DNA of 64,000 nucleotides, from positions 1 through 64,000 of IMG/VR virus record IMGVR_UViG_3300025133_000092; one strand, given 5' to 3'. The notes beneath the pieces were generated by a model, which was not told the origin of the DNA, did no database searches, and worked only from the letters and a program-made list of their open reading frames with translations. Shown here piece after piece: positions 22,312 to 31,600 of the stretch. A program made the translations under genes and the position numbers. The stretch's first letter is position 1. Each line of letters opens with the position of its first letter. Origin of the DNA: a virus.

Positions 22312-24159
22312 GTGGCCGACTTCACTCTCCCAGCGTCGCTGCGCGGACCCGCGTGGCAGACGAAGGACGCTTGCTACAAGCTCGTCAACACCACCAGCAA
22401 AGCCCTCGGCCAGCCCATCTGGCTCCGCGACGCTCCCTTCGGCAGCACCGACGGCCGGCAGGTCAACGTGCCTCTCGCCGACCCCGAGGCATGGCTCGTG
22501 GCGGGCCACGAGCTGAGCCACATCGTCTTCGGCTCGAACATCGAGGCGATGCACCACTTCACCACCAAGCTGGCGGACCGGATCATCACGGACTTCCTGG
22601 CCAAGGGAGACCGCACCCTCTCGGGGCAGACGGAGCCCCTGGCCGCCTTCATCCACCACGTCGTGAACATCCTGGACGACAACCGCGTCGCCTACTGGTG
22701 GGGCCAGTTCAACCCGGGGGACTACGACCTCCTGGTGGCGCGGTGGAAGCGGATCGGCCGAGAGCAGACGGAGGGAGCCAAGAAGGACTTCTTCCAGTTC
22801 ATGCTGAGCTGCATGTTCGGCCAGGCGCCCGCTGACGCAGACGCAGACTTCCTGGCCGTGCAACCAGCCATCGAGCAGGCGTACCTGGACTGCGTCTCCT
22901 CGGACTTCACCTCCTGCATGGCTGCGGCGGCCAAGCTGATGTCCAAGCTGACGAAGCTCCTGGGAGACCGCTTCGCGCAGAAGACGGGAGCCGCCGCTCA
23001 GCCTGCCGGGAACGCCCCGAGCGGTGCCGGGGCAGTGGCCACCCTCTTGGGCGACCCGGGGCAGCAGGATCCCGCGGTGACGCAGGCCGTGGCGCTGCGC
23101 CTCATGGCTCTGCTGGGCCAAGGCGACATCGACCTGCTCAAGAGCCAGGGGCACAGCGACACGCCCGTCGAGGGGTACGTCAAGAAGAAGCTGGACGCCC
23201 ACCGCTTTGACCCTGCAGCGCAGGCTCAGGCTGCTGCAGCCATGGGGGGTTCTCAGCACCTGGACAACCCCGACACCCAGGCCGCGGCGGCTGCCGCCAT
23301 GCTGCAGACCATCGCTGATCTGCAGTCGGGGCAGTCCGACGTCCCCGACAAGGACGAGTGGCTGACGGAGGACGCGAAGGCCAAGGTCCAGCTCCACGAC
23401 ATCCAGGACTCGCAGCTCGTGCCGCGGGTGCTGACGGGAGAGGAGTTGGCGATCACCTCGCGGCTGCACTCGAAGTTCGTCAAGATCCGCGGCAAGCAGC
23501 GCACCCACCTGGACTACGAAGGGACGACGGTGGACATCCAGGCCGCCGTGCAGCGCCGCATGACGAAGGAGGGGCCGATCTTCCGGTCTCCCCGACCTCT
23601 GCCGGGCTTCAAGTACCTGCTCCTGCTCGATGGCTCGGGGTCCGTGGTGGGCTCTCTGTTCGAGCAGGAAGCTCGAGCAGCGCTGCAGCTGGCCAAGGCC
23701 CTGAACTTCCCCGGCGTGGAGGGGCAGGTCTGGATCTACTACGGCGGCTGGGATAGCGAAGTGGTCATCCACCGGATGGGGCACCCCATCCGCAAGATGC
23801 CCGCCAACAACGACAACACGATCCTCGGAGGCTCCACCCCATCACACACCGCCATTCGCGTGGCGGCCCGGGAGCTGATGACGAAGACCGGCTTCCGTCA
23901 GCTCATCCACCTGACCGACGGAGCTCCCACCGGATCGGGGGCCAAGACCCACGTCCGCCGCAACATCATGGAGGCCATGCGCGAAGGAATCCGCGTGCAG
24001 ACCCTCTACGTGGGAGGGCAGATCAGCTACGAAGACGCGATGTTCATGTCCCACTCCACCAAGTTCTTCTCCCAGTGCCCTTGCGATTCCGCCGGGCAGG
24101 CGCTCGTGTCGCTCGGGGAGAAGCTCTTCCACCAGTACCTGACAGGAAAAGCCCGATGA
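22312..24159 (+). CDS. CobT-like VWA-domain protein with HExxH motif
   Basis: A 615-residue protein starting at GTG after GAGGAGG. The N-terminal domain has HELSH (66-70), a zincin-type metal motif that may be structural. A Gln/Ala-rich middle follows. The C-terminal von Willebrand A domain has the MIDAS DGSGS at about 440-444, GGSTPSHTA, and LTDGAP near 534. This is the CobT or VWA partner expected for the MoxR/CobS-like ATPase at the head of the operon. Such pairs act as protein-remodelling or metal-insertion machines; in phages the target is unknown. Confidence 0.75.
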   Translation: MADFTLPASLRGPAWQTKDACYKLVNTTSKALGQPIWLRDAPFGSTDGRQVNVPLADPEAWLVAGHELSHIVFGSNIEAMHHFTTKLADRIITDFLAKGDRTLSGQTEPLAAFIHHVVNILDDNRVAYWWGQFNPGDYDLLVARWKRIGREQTEGAKKDFFQFMLSCMFGQAPADADADFLAVQPAIEQAYLDCVSSDFTSCMAAAAKLMSKLTKLLGDRFAQKTGAAAQPAGNAPSGAGAVATLLGDPGQQDPAVTQAVALRLMALLGQGDIDLLKSQGHSDTPVEGYVKKKLDAHRFDPAAQAQAAAAMGGSQHLDNPDTQAAAAAAMLQTIADLQSGQSDVPDKDEWLTEDAKAKVQLHDIQDSQLVPRVLTGEELAITSRLHSKFVKIRGKQRTHLDYEGTTVDIQAAVQRRMTKEGPIFRSPRPLPGFKYLLLLDGSGSVVGSLFEQEARAALQLAKALNFPGVEGQVWIYYGGWDSEVVIHRMGHPIRKMPANNDNTILGGSTPSHTAIRVAARELMTKTGFRQLIHLTDGAPTGSGAKTHVRRNIMEAMREGIRVQTLYVGGQISYEDAMFMSHSTKFFSQCPCDSAGQALVSLGEKLFHQYLTGKAR

Positions 24160-24584
24160 TCGACGACGACCCCACCCGCATGGCCGACATGCCTGACCTC
24201 ACCGACCCCCTCACCATGCAGCAGAAGCTGGAGGAGGCGGCCCAGATCCTCAGCGACGCCGGCCTCTCCTTCTTCCTGGCCGTCACCGGCCCCATCAAGC
24301 AGGACGAGGTGATCAAGCCCCTGTCGATGGCCACGATGTCGGCGCGGCCCCTGCAGAGCCACGCGCTCCTCTCCTCCGTCTGGGCGGGACTGGGCCAGTA
24401 CATGATCACCGAGTACTCCGGGCTGGTCACCGACGACACCGTCGACGCCGTGTTCCGCCTCGGCGCCACCGAGGCGAGCGCCGTCATGGGCATCGCCCTC
24501 TCCCGCTCGCGCGGGGCCGCCGTGATGGAGCGGATGCAGCAGGAGGCGGCGCTGAAGGCGGCCGGGCAGGGGGTGTACGAGTGA
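24156..24584 (+). CDS. Hypothetical protein (142 aa)
   Basis: ATGA overlap with the VWA gene. Mostly helical, Ala/Ser-rich (MQQKLEEAAQILSDAGLS, AVFRLGATEASAVMGIALS). Coupled to the VWA gene, so possibly an accessory to the same complex. No family recognised. Confidence 0.5.
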   Translation: MIDDDPTRMADMPDLTDPLTMQQKLEEAAQILSDAGLSFFLAVTGPIKQDEVIKPLSMATMSARPLQSHALLSSVWAGLGQYMITEYSGLVTDDTVDAVFRLGATEASAVMGIALSRSRGAAVMERMQQEAALKAAGQGVYE

Positions 24585-24826
24585 CCCGGGAGCAGTGGCT
24601 CGCCAAGGCCCACCAGCTCTACATGGCCAAGTTCGACCCTCGGAAGGAGGGGAGGCTGTCCATGGCCCTGTTCGACGGAGGCATGGCGGTCTTCCAGTCC
24701 CTGCGCGACGCGCTGAAGGACGTGGGGCCGTTGGAAGACGAGACGCCGTCGCCCCCGGTCGACGAGGCTGACGAGTTCGATGAGCTCTGTCGAGTCGACG
24801 AGGACTTGGCGTGCCCTCCCGAGTGA
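24581..24826 (+). CDS. Hypothetical protein (81 aa)
   Basis: Starts at GTG in a GTGA overlap. A short helical N half (REQWLAKAHQLYMAKF, MAVFQSLRDALKDVG) is followed by an acidic tail. No family recognised. Confidence 0.5.
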   Translation: MTREQWLAKAHQLYMAKFDPRKEGRLSMALFDGGMAVFQSLRDALKDVGPLEDETPSPPVDEADEFDELCRVDEDLACPPE

Positions 24827-25008
24827 TCAACATGTCCCTCCCCAACTCTCGCCTCGTCGACCGTCTTCGGGCGGAAGCGGAGCGGGAGCGGGGGAGGACT
24901 GTCTCCGTCTCGGAGGTGACCAACGCGCTGCTCGACGACGTCCGGGAGCGCCTGGAGCGCGACGATGTGCTCCTGAACACCAAGACCCTGCTGCCCCAGG
25001 AACCTTGA
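24811..25008 (+). CDS. Putative ribbon-helix-helix protein (65 aa)
   Basis: Begins at GTG 24811 (GAGG upstream) or possibly ATG 24832. The pattern SRLVDRLRAEAERERGRTVS followed by SEVTNALLDDVRERL fits a small CopG/Arc-like ribbon-helix-helix DNA-binding protein. It is the last gene before a strong terminator and sits just upstream of the gasdermin-like gene, so it could regulate this unit. Confidence 0.45.
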   Translation: MPSRVINMSLPNSRLVDRLRAEAERERGRTVSVSEVTNALLDDVRERLERDDVLLNTKTLLPQEP

Positions 25009-25013
25009 CCTGT

Positions 25014-25048
25014 CACGCCCTCCCCGTCACGCTGTCGGGGAGGGCGTG
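25014..25048 (+). terminator. Strong hairpin terminator after the CobS/CobT operon
   Basis: A perfect 13-base stem (CACGCCCTCCCCG at 25014-25026 with its complement at 25036-25048) and a 9-base loop lie 6 bases after the last stop of the operon. It isolates the next gene from read-through. Confidence 0.75.
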
Positions 25049-25131
25049 GGTCTGCAGCTCGGCGTACATCTCTCCTCCTCGCGCTGGGACTGATCCCCCG
25101 GACCCGCCCCTCTCTTAGCTTGAGGTGATCC

Positions 25132-25869
25132 GTGAGCCTGCTTCAGCCCCTGCGACGCTTCCTGAAGAAGCACCGGATCTACCTGCTCCGCCTCCCCAGC
25201 GAGGACATCACCCCTGGCACCCTGCTGAACAACCAGGGCGAGGTGCTGCAGCACCTGGCGGACCTGGACTGCTTCCCCGAGGACCTGAGCATCAGCCCGC
25301 CCCTGCAGTCCTCCGCGCTGCTGGACCACTGGACCCACACCGTGTCGGTGCCGAACGCCGGCCTGAAGGTGGGGGTGCCTCAGATCGCCTCCTTGCGTGC
25401 CGGCCTCTCCGTCGGCAAGCAGGTCCAGGTGCAGGTGGGTCCGCTGACCCAGAAGAAGCTGGTGCACGACGAGCTCAACCGCATCGGCGAGCCGGACTAC
25501 CTGACCGATCTGGACTACCTGCAGATGGTCAACTCCTCGCTGGACTGCGGGGACATGCGGGAGGTGGTGCGGCTGATGAAGTCCAGGCGCGCGGGCTTCC
25601 CCGTCGAGCGGCAAGTCGACATCGTCGAGTCGACGGTCTACGCCGAGTGGCTGAAGTTCTCCTTCTACGGAGAGGGGCGGGTGGAACTCGGCATCGAGCT
25701 GGAGCAGGCCGTCCTGCAGGCTGTCCAGGCCGACGTAGAGGCGGGAGTGGACATCGAGTGGACCTCCGAGGGGTCGCTGCTCTGGAAGACGCAGTCGGCC
25801 CTGCCCCTGGGCTTCACGGCGGTCCGCTACGCCTGGTGGAACAAGCGCTTCATCAGCTCCACCTTCTGA
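25132..25869 (+). CDS. Candidate bacterial-gasdermin-like pore-forming protein (245 aa)
   Basis: Starts at GTG with the near-consensus site GAGGTGATCC. The order of motifs resembles bacterial gasdermins as I remember them: an N-terminal helix then LLRLPSEDITPGTLL (18-32), beta-strands and helices through the middle, an amphipathic segment VELGIELEQAVLQAVQADVE, and a closing strand LGFTAVRY (226-233), compared with PLVFGFQAVRL-type endings. Length fits the pore domain, but only 12 residues follow the last strand, so an autoinhibitory C-terminal peptide may be missing. No N-terminal Cys for palmitoylation is present. The gene is alone between two strong terminators, like a phage moron. No protease gene is adjacent. 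The assignment is from memory of the family and needs a structural check. Confidence 0.45.
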   Translation: MSLLQPLRRFLKKHRIYLLRLPSEDITPGTLLNNQGEVLQHLADLDCFPEDLSISPPLQSSALLDHWTHTVSVPNAGLKVGVPQIASLRAGLSVGKQVQVQVGPLTQKKLVHDELNRIGEPDYLTDLDYLQMVNSSLDCGDMREVVRLMKSRRAGFPVERQVDIVESTVYAEWLKFSFYGEGRVELGIELEQAVLQAVQADVEAGVDIEWTSEGSLLWKTQSALPLGFTAVRYAWWNKRFISSTF

Positions 25870-25874
25870 ACGAC

Positions 25875-25905
25875 GAAGGCCCTCGTGGGTCACACGAGGG
25901 CCTTC
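25875..25905. terminator. Bidirectional terminator between gasdermin-like gene and virion block
   Basis: A perfect 13-base stem (GAAGGCCCTCGTG at 25875-25887, complement 25893-25905) with a 5-base loop lies between convergent genes. The GAAGG/CCTTC base gives short A and T stretches on both strands. Confidence 0.8.
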
Positions 25906-25926
25906 ACCGATCACTCCGCGGAACCG

Positions 25927-26685
25927 CTACCCCGGAGGGAATCCTCCCGAGGGGATGGACCCGGAGGGCAGCATGTCCGCGCCGGGGATCAGCTCATCGA
26001 TGCCGCCGCGGATCAGGGCGACCGCGTTGACGTCGATGGGCATCATCCGCTCGAACTGGATCTGCGCCGACTCCTGGATCACCGTGCCCTGCGAGTCCGA
26101 GGCGAGGTTGATCGCCGGGACGTAGCAGGACTCGAGGTACCCGGCCCCCAGGGTGGCCATGTTGCTGTCGCGGAAGTACAGCAGGATGCCGATGGGCTGG
26201 GCGAACAGGTCCGAGGCCAGGTTCAGGAACACGTTCTCGTAGCCCGGCGGGATGACGACGTCGTGCTTGTTGGCGACGCCGGCGATGCCGGGGTTGTCGA
26301 ACATGGCCGCGAACGAGGCCCCCGTGTCGGGGATCAGGTCCTGGTAGTAGGCGTAGAGCACCCGCATCAGCGAGGACCCGTGGTACATGATGCGCGAGAG
26401 CGACATCTGCCCCATGGTCCGGCCGCTGATGAAGTAGCTGCGCTCCGAGCCGACCTCCCAGAACCGGCTGAACTGCCGGTTGTGGGAGAGGTTGAAGTTC
26501 TGCACCACGCCGATGGGGAAGGCGAACTCGGCCGGGGAGCCGAGATCTCCGTTCCCACCTGCCACCGCCGCCAGACGCGGGGGTCCCGCGGCGATGAGGG
26601 TGAAGGCGGCCGACATGAACCGGCCGTCGATCATGCCGCCCTGCACGTAGCTGTCGTAGGGCGACCATCCAGAAAGCTGGGCCAT
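25927..26685 (-). CDS. Probable tail tube protein
   Basis: A 252-residue beta-rich protein (FNLSHNRQFSRFWEVGSER, GILLYFRDSN, SAQIQFERMMPID) located two genes after the sheath in the virion block, where myophages encode the tube. The Gly/Pro-rich tail and repeated short strands suit a tube-type fold. The assignment rests on position and composition, not on a recognised signature. Confidence 0.5.
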   Translation of the reverse strand: MAQLSGWSPYDSYVQGGMIDGRFMSAAFTLIAAGPPRLAAVAGGNGDLGSPAEFAFPIGVVQNFNLSHNRQFSRFWEVGSERSYFISGRTMGQMSLSRIMYHGSSLMRVLYAYYQDLIPDTGASFAAMFDNPGIAGVANKHDVVIPPGYENVFLNLASDLFAQPIGILLYFRDSNMATLGAGYLESCYVPAINLASDSQGTVIQESAQIQFERMMPIDVNAVALIRGGIDELIPGADMLPSGSIPSGGFPPG

Positions 26686-26698
26686 CAGAGGCTCCTTC

Positions 26699-27511
26699 TC
26701 AGACCGAGGTCTGCCAGTGGAGGACGTCGCCGGCGGCGAAGGGGAGTCCCGACACCACGGTGGCGGAGACGAGCAGGGCTCGGCGGTTGGCGTTCACCTG
26801 CACCCAGCCGTAGGTGGCTGCGTCGACGGCACCGGCTTCGCCCGAGAGAGGCTTGAGCAGGCCGACGCTGGACTCGAGCTGGAGATGCGTCCAGGCCGGG
26901 GCGTTGGTCCACGGCACCGAGCCGACGGGAATGACGTCGCCGGCGGTGAGAGCCGTCACATCGGCCAGCGTCACGGTGTAGGAGCCCTGGCAGCGGCGGA
27001 TGGCCGCAGGCAGCTCGCCCCCGGTCATGAGCGCAGCGGGAGCCGGAACATCCAGGACGTTGATGGTGGACACCATGGCGAGGTTGCCCGCGGCACCCCA
27101 GTTGGTGCGCGGCAGGAAGACCACCTTGTCGGTGTCGACGACAGCCGCATCGACCTCACGGTCCGCGTCACCGTTGATGGCCGCTGCGATCTCCACTGCG
27201 AGGTCAGCGTTCGAGCCGACGCCGCTGACGTCGACGGCGACGGAGCCGGCGGTGACTCCATCCGGCACGGTGTCCAGCTCGTAGATCCGCGACCCGAGGG
27301 TCAGGTCTTCCCCGTCCACGTGGTTGGCGAAGTCGATGACGCGGATGTAGCCGACTCCGCCAGGAGCACGCTCGTCCACGAACTGTCGGGCGATGCCGCG
27401 CCAACGGGCGTCGTGCTTGCGGTGCAGACGACGGTCGCCCCAGGGATCGCCACCTTCGACGGTGACAGAGAGGGGAGCCTGTCCGGGCTCGAGAGGGAAC
27501 TGGTACGTCAT
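26699..27511 (-). CDS. Virion (tail) protein (270 aa) sharing a module with the sheath
   Basis: Contains LAVEIAAAINGDADREV followed by VVFLPRTNWGAAGNLAMV, the same type of surface module (AAxIN, then a strand and NTxG) that occurs in the sheath insertions. It lies between sheath and tube genes; before the endonuclease insertion it would have directly followed the sheath. Probably an additional tail protein. Start ATG with GTGAGA upstream. Confidence 0.55.
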   Translation of the reverse strand: MTYQFPLEPGQAPLSVTVEGGDPWGDRRLHRKHDARWRGIARQFVDERAPGGVGYIRVIDFANHVDGEDLTLGSRIYELDTVPDGVTAGSVAVDVSGVGSNADLAVEIAAAINGDADREVDAAVVDTDKVVFLPRTNWGAAGNLAMVSTINVLDVPAPAALMTGGELPAAIRRCQGSYTVTLADVTALTAGDVIPVGSVPWTNAPAWTHLQLESSVGLLKPLSGEAGAVDAATYGWVQVNANRRALLVSATVVSGLPFAAGDVLHWQTSV

Positions 27512-27644
27512 GGCGATCTCACAGGGTCAAGAGGTGTGGTGAGCAGATCCTCTCGGAGACTGCTTGTGACCTACCCACTGCAGGCCACCATCACGTCCTC
27601 GGTGTGAAGACAGCGTACTCTTCTCCCGGCATCCCTGCCAGGAA

Positions 27645-27674
27645 TCAGACCACCAGGGTCACGCGGATCTGGCC
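27645..27674 (-). repeat. Second copy of the sheath gene 3' end (codes GQIRVTLVV and stop)
   Basis: Read on the minus strand this encodes GQIRVTLVV then TGA, matching the sheath ending NQIRVTLVV then TAG at 28650-28679. Fifteen bases are identical (27658-27672 and 28663-28677) and the remaining codons differ only synonymously. The HNH gene lies between the two copies. This looks like the original sheath 3' end displaced by insertion of the endonuclease gene. Confidence 0.7.
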
Positions 27675-28603
27675 GATTCCCGATCGAGCAGGTCCTGGAG
27701 CCTCTCCAAGTGAGCCTCACCGCCCGTGGTGTTCTTGGTCAAGCGCTCTTCCAGAAGCCCCAGGGCGGCCTCGATGTCGTCCACGGGCTCTGATCCAGGA
27801 GGGTGCGTGGTCCACTGACGCAGCTGCAGGTTCTCCAGGCGGTTGTCGTCCCGCTTCCCATTGATGTGGTGCACGACCTCCTTCGGGCCAAGAAGTCGGT
27901 CGAGATGGGCCTCCATCACCAGACGGTGCTCCAGGACGTTGCCGTACTTGTCGGCGTTGGGGTGCTCCGGCGCGTGCTTGCGGACGTACCCGCCCGAGGT
28001 CCTCCAGCGGGCCTTCCTTCTGGGCCGTCCCCGAGTCTTGTGCTCTCGGAGCTTGTTGCCCTGCTCGTCAATCAGGCCCGCCTGCTCCTGCCTCCGGTGC
28101 TTCTGGCACATGCCGCGCCTCGTCGGCCGGGAGTGGCAGTCTGGGACGGAACAGGCCAGGCCCTCCGCTGACGGGACCCTCTTCAACTCCCGGAGCCGGA
28201 CTCCGTCCTCATCAATGATCCGGCGATAGTACTGCGCGTAGTGGCGACGGCACATCCGGACTCTTCCATTCTCGATCTCCCTGCCGCACCCCTCCAGCCT
28301 GCACACGCCTTCACGGGAGTGGTTGGCGTGGCGCTCTCTCGCCTCCCCCGAAGCGCCCGACATCCGCCGCTGGTAGTGCTTGCTGCACATCCGACGGGCG
28401 ACGATCGGGTCACCGCAGCCATCGACTTCACAGCCGCCGTCCCGGCCCTGCTTCATGGGCCGCAGCGAGGCACCGCGCTCGTCGATGGCGCCGCGACGGA
28501 GCTGCATGTAGTGCGTGCCGCACATCCCTCTGGACTTCGATGGCTTCTCGCAGCCGTCGAGTTTGCAAGGGGGCTTGATCTTCTTGGGCCGTCCACCGGG
28601 CAT
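27659..28603 (-). CDS. HNH homing endonuclease with four zinc-knuckle repeats
   Basis: A 314-residue protein. Four Cys/His repeats span residues about 13-31, 58-76, 101-121 and 151-169, each of the form CxxxxC, then a loop, then MCxxH (for example CEKPSKSRGMCGTHY). The HNH nuclease core follows: EHRLVMEAHL (226-235), VVHHINGKRDDN (243-254) and N258. GGAGG precedes the ATG. It sits between the sheath and tail genes, a normal place for a free-standing homing endonuclease, and its stop region overlaps the displaced sheath 3' end. The knuckles probably recognise the DNA target. Confidence 0.85.
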   Translation of the reverse strand: MPGGRPKKIKPPCKLDGCEKPSKSRGMCGTHYMQLRRGAIDERGASLRPMKQGRDGGCEVDGCGDPIVARRMCSKHYQRRMSGASGEARERHANHSREGVCRLEGCGREIENGRVRMCRRHYAQYYRRIIDEDGVRLRELKRVPSAEGLACSVPDCHSRPTRRGMCQKHRRQEQAGLIDEQGNKLREHKTRGRPRRKARWRTSGGYVRKHAPEHPNADKYGNVLEHRLVMEAHLDRLLGPKEVVHHINGKRDDNRLENLQLRQWTTHPPGSEPVDDIEAALGLLEERLTKNTTGGEAHLERLQDLLDRESARSA

Positions 28604-28649
28604 AGCTACCTCCGAGAGACAGCCTACCACACACCTAGTGGAACTTACG

Positions 28650-31600
28650 CTAGACGACCAAAGTCACGCGGATCTGGTTCGCCGGGTAGAGCGGCGTCAG
28701 GGTCACGTCGACCAGGATGGTGTCGGGGCTCGACTCGTCCTGCAGCACGTTGTTCAGCTGCGCCGCCGCGATGACCTGCAGCCCGTCGGGGCCGAGGAAG
28801 GCCAGCTGGCCCTGGATCACGGTGGCGAGGTTGTTCAGGAACTGCGGGGTGATGTTGAACCGGCCGATCAGGTTCCGCAGCGCGTTCCGCAGGAACTTGG
28901 CCACGAAGTCGACCGCCTTGGTGATGGACAGCTCCCGCTGTTCCACCGAGCTCGTGTCGGTGGAGAGCTGGTGCCGGCACATGACCGCGCCGCCCGACGA
29001 CTGCTGGAAGAGGATGTACACCCCTCCGCCGGCGATCTGGTCGAGCAGGCTCTTCTTGTAGGTGTCGTGCGACCCCTGGACCGCGCTCAGCCCCGAGATG
29101 GGGAAGTTGGTCAGGGGCTGCGCCGGCGGCTGGTGGCCGATCTGCCCCGCCACCGCGGCGGCGGCGTAGTAGGCCGGCACGACGGCGGTGCCGGCGTCGA
29201 GCTCCGCCGACACCGAGTCCGGGAACAGGTAGAACATCCGCCGGTTCAGGTAGTCCGTGGCGGACGCGGCCACCGCGGCGGCACGGGCCGGCAGGTCCGG
29301 GAGGGAGCTGCCGGGGATCAGCAGCTCGTCCCCGCGGATCTTCAGCGCGTAGGCCACGCTGACCAGCGACGAGGTCAGCTGCGTGGTCGTGTAGAAGCCG
29401 TCGTCGTTGTCCGGCGAGGAGAACGAGTTGCGGAACTGCAGCAGCGTCCCGTTGACCAGCGACAGGCTGTAGCGGCGGAAGTCCCCGCCCACGGTCACCT
29501 CGAGGTAGACCCCGTCGTCCGCGTCGAGCGCAGCCGGGTTGAGTCCGGCGGCCACCAGCTGACCCGTGGGGTTCACGTCGATGGTCATCTCGTTGGGGTT
29601 GGCCGTGGAGTCGCCGATGCCCGAGGCCACCGCTGCCGGGAAGGCGCGCGTCGGCGCCTCCGGTGCGATGAGTCCGATGCGCTCGCCCCGCTGCTCCGCC
29701 GCGCTCATGGCGGTGACGTGCGTGTCGAGCACCAGGTGGACCAGCTCGTTCTCCGTCAGCGGAGCCATCGCGTAGACGTCCTTGGCCTCCAGGTAGTCGA
29801 AGGCCCGGGCGTAGCCGTCCAGCGTGCCCTCGGGCTGCGCGGCGCTGACCTCGTCCACCCCGATGCCGGTGATGGCCGTGGTCGGCGAGTTGAGCAGCGC
29901 GAGGTACATGCCCAGGAAGAGCGGGTTCCGCGCGTCGATGGGCTCACCGATGGCCTCGAGGGTCGCCTGGTCCTCGATGGTCAGCAGCTTCTCCACCGCG
30001 GCGGAGGACGAGCTGACATCGAGGCGGAGTGCCTCGTAGGCCACGTACAGACCAGCGGAGGCCGGGACGAACGGGGCGCCGGTCAGGCTGTTGCGCAGGA
30101 TGCCCGCGCCCAGCACCAGGTTGCCGCTGAGGTCCAGGAAGCAGTCCGGGTTCGGGCGGCCCGAGCCGGCGGCCTCGTCGTTCGCCGGCAGGAAGCCGAG
30201 GATCGAGTCCGCCGTCGAAGCCGCGTCCACGTCGATGGACGAGGCCACTCCGCCCAGGGGCGAGGTGAGGCGCATGAAGGTGGTGGAGATCGAGGCGATG
30301 GCCGCCCCGCCGTGGGCGAGGTTGATCGCCGCGACCGCGTCGTCCAGCGAGTCGCTGCCGAAGGTCACCGTGATCGCGTCACCGCCGTCCAGCGAGTGCT
30401 GGAGGGTCGTGCCGCTCAGGGTGCCTGCGCCGGCGACCGGCGCGTTGGTCATGTCCAGGGTGCCGCCACCGCCGGAGTCGTCCGAGACCGCGACGGTGAC
30501 ACCGTCGCCGGACTCGAAGCTGGTGAACACCAGCTCCCCGGTGGCCGCCGCGGGACCGGAGAAGGTGCCGATGCGGATGTTGCCGGCCCAGGCGAGCTGG
30601 TTGGCCTGCAGGTTCAGCTCCGTCGCGAGGTCTGCGAGGGTGGCATCCGCCGCCTCGGCCGCGCCCATGGTGTGGACCTTGGTGAAGGTGCCGCGGCTGT
30701 CCGTCACCACGACCGTCACGGCCGTACCGCTCAGGGTGGCGATGGGCAGGGCGCCGATGGTCCCGCCCGTCTCCGTCGCGGGGGTCCCGTACTCCTGGTC
30801 CTTGCCGGTGTGCGACGTGGCCAGGGCGACCGAGAAGCCCAGCATGGCGTTCGCTGTGCCGGTCGGCAGCACGACGAGGGTCTGGCCGGACCCCGTCTTC
30901 GTGGTCTGCGCGTGGATCCAGACGTTGGCGCCGTCATCGAAGACGTTCCAGGCGTCGATGCCGGGGATGGCGAGGGCGTCCAGGGCCGCCGCGAGCTGCA
31001 CGGTGTTCGCCGCCGTACCCGCGAGGGTGGACGTCACCTGCGTCTGGGAGATCCCGTCGTCGACCAGCTGGGTGATCAGGGTCAGCCCGGCCAGGGCCAG
31101 CGTGCCCGCGAGAGCCGCGCTGGTCAGGCTGCCGTCGCTCTGGACCTCGGCCTTCTGCGCCGCGTTGGCCGCCAGGTTGCCCGTGAGCACGGCGGCCACC
31201 GGGGCGGGGCTCACCGAGCCCCACTGCAGCCCCTGCGCCTCGAACCACACGTTGCGGGGCGCGAAGGGCACCCCGTGGCTCGGCACGTTGACCTCGCGGT
31301 CGTCGTAGAAGCGGGTGGTGGCGTTGCCCTCGTCGTCGAAGGTCGAGAGCGCCGAGTTCAGCTGCGCCATGCGGAAGCGGCTGGCCTGCACCTCGACGAC
31401 CTCCCACCCCGGGTCGACACCGTCGCTCACCATCGCGTCGCCGGCCCGCACCGAGCTGGCCGCCTGCAACGGGATGTCCGCGCCGCCCCCGGTGAAGCTG
31501 AGCAGCGCGGCGTCGGCGTTGGAGATCGTGCCGGCCTCGGTCCAGCGGCCCAGGCCGAGACCCGCGCCTCCCCAGGAACCGGCGACGCCGTTCTGGAACG

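Noticed and set aside
27645-28679. A group I intron or intein in the sheath gene
   Set aside because: The sheath frame is complete with its own stop before the HNH gene, so no splicing is needed; no intron or intein core motifs were noticed.
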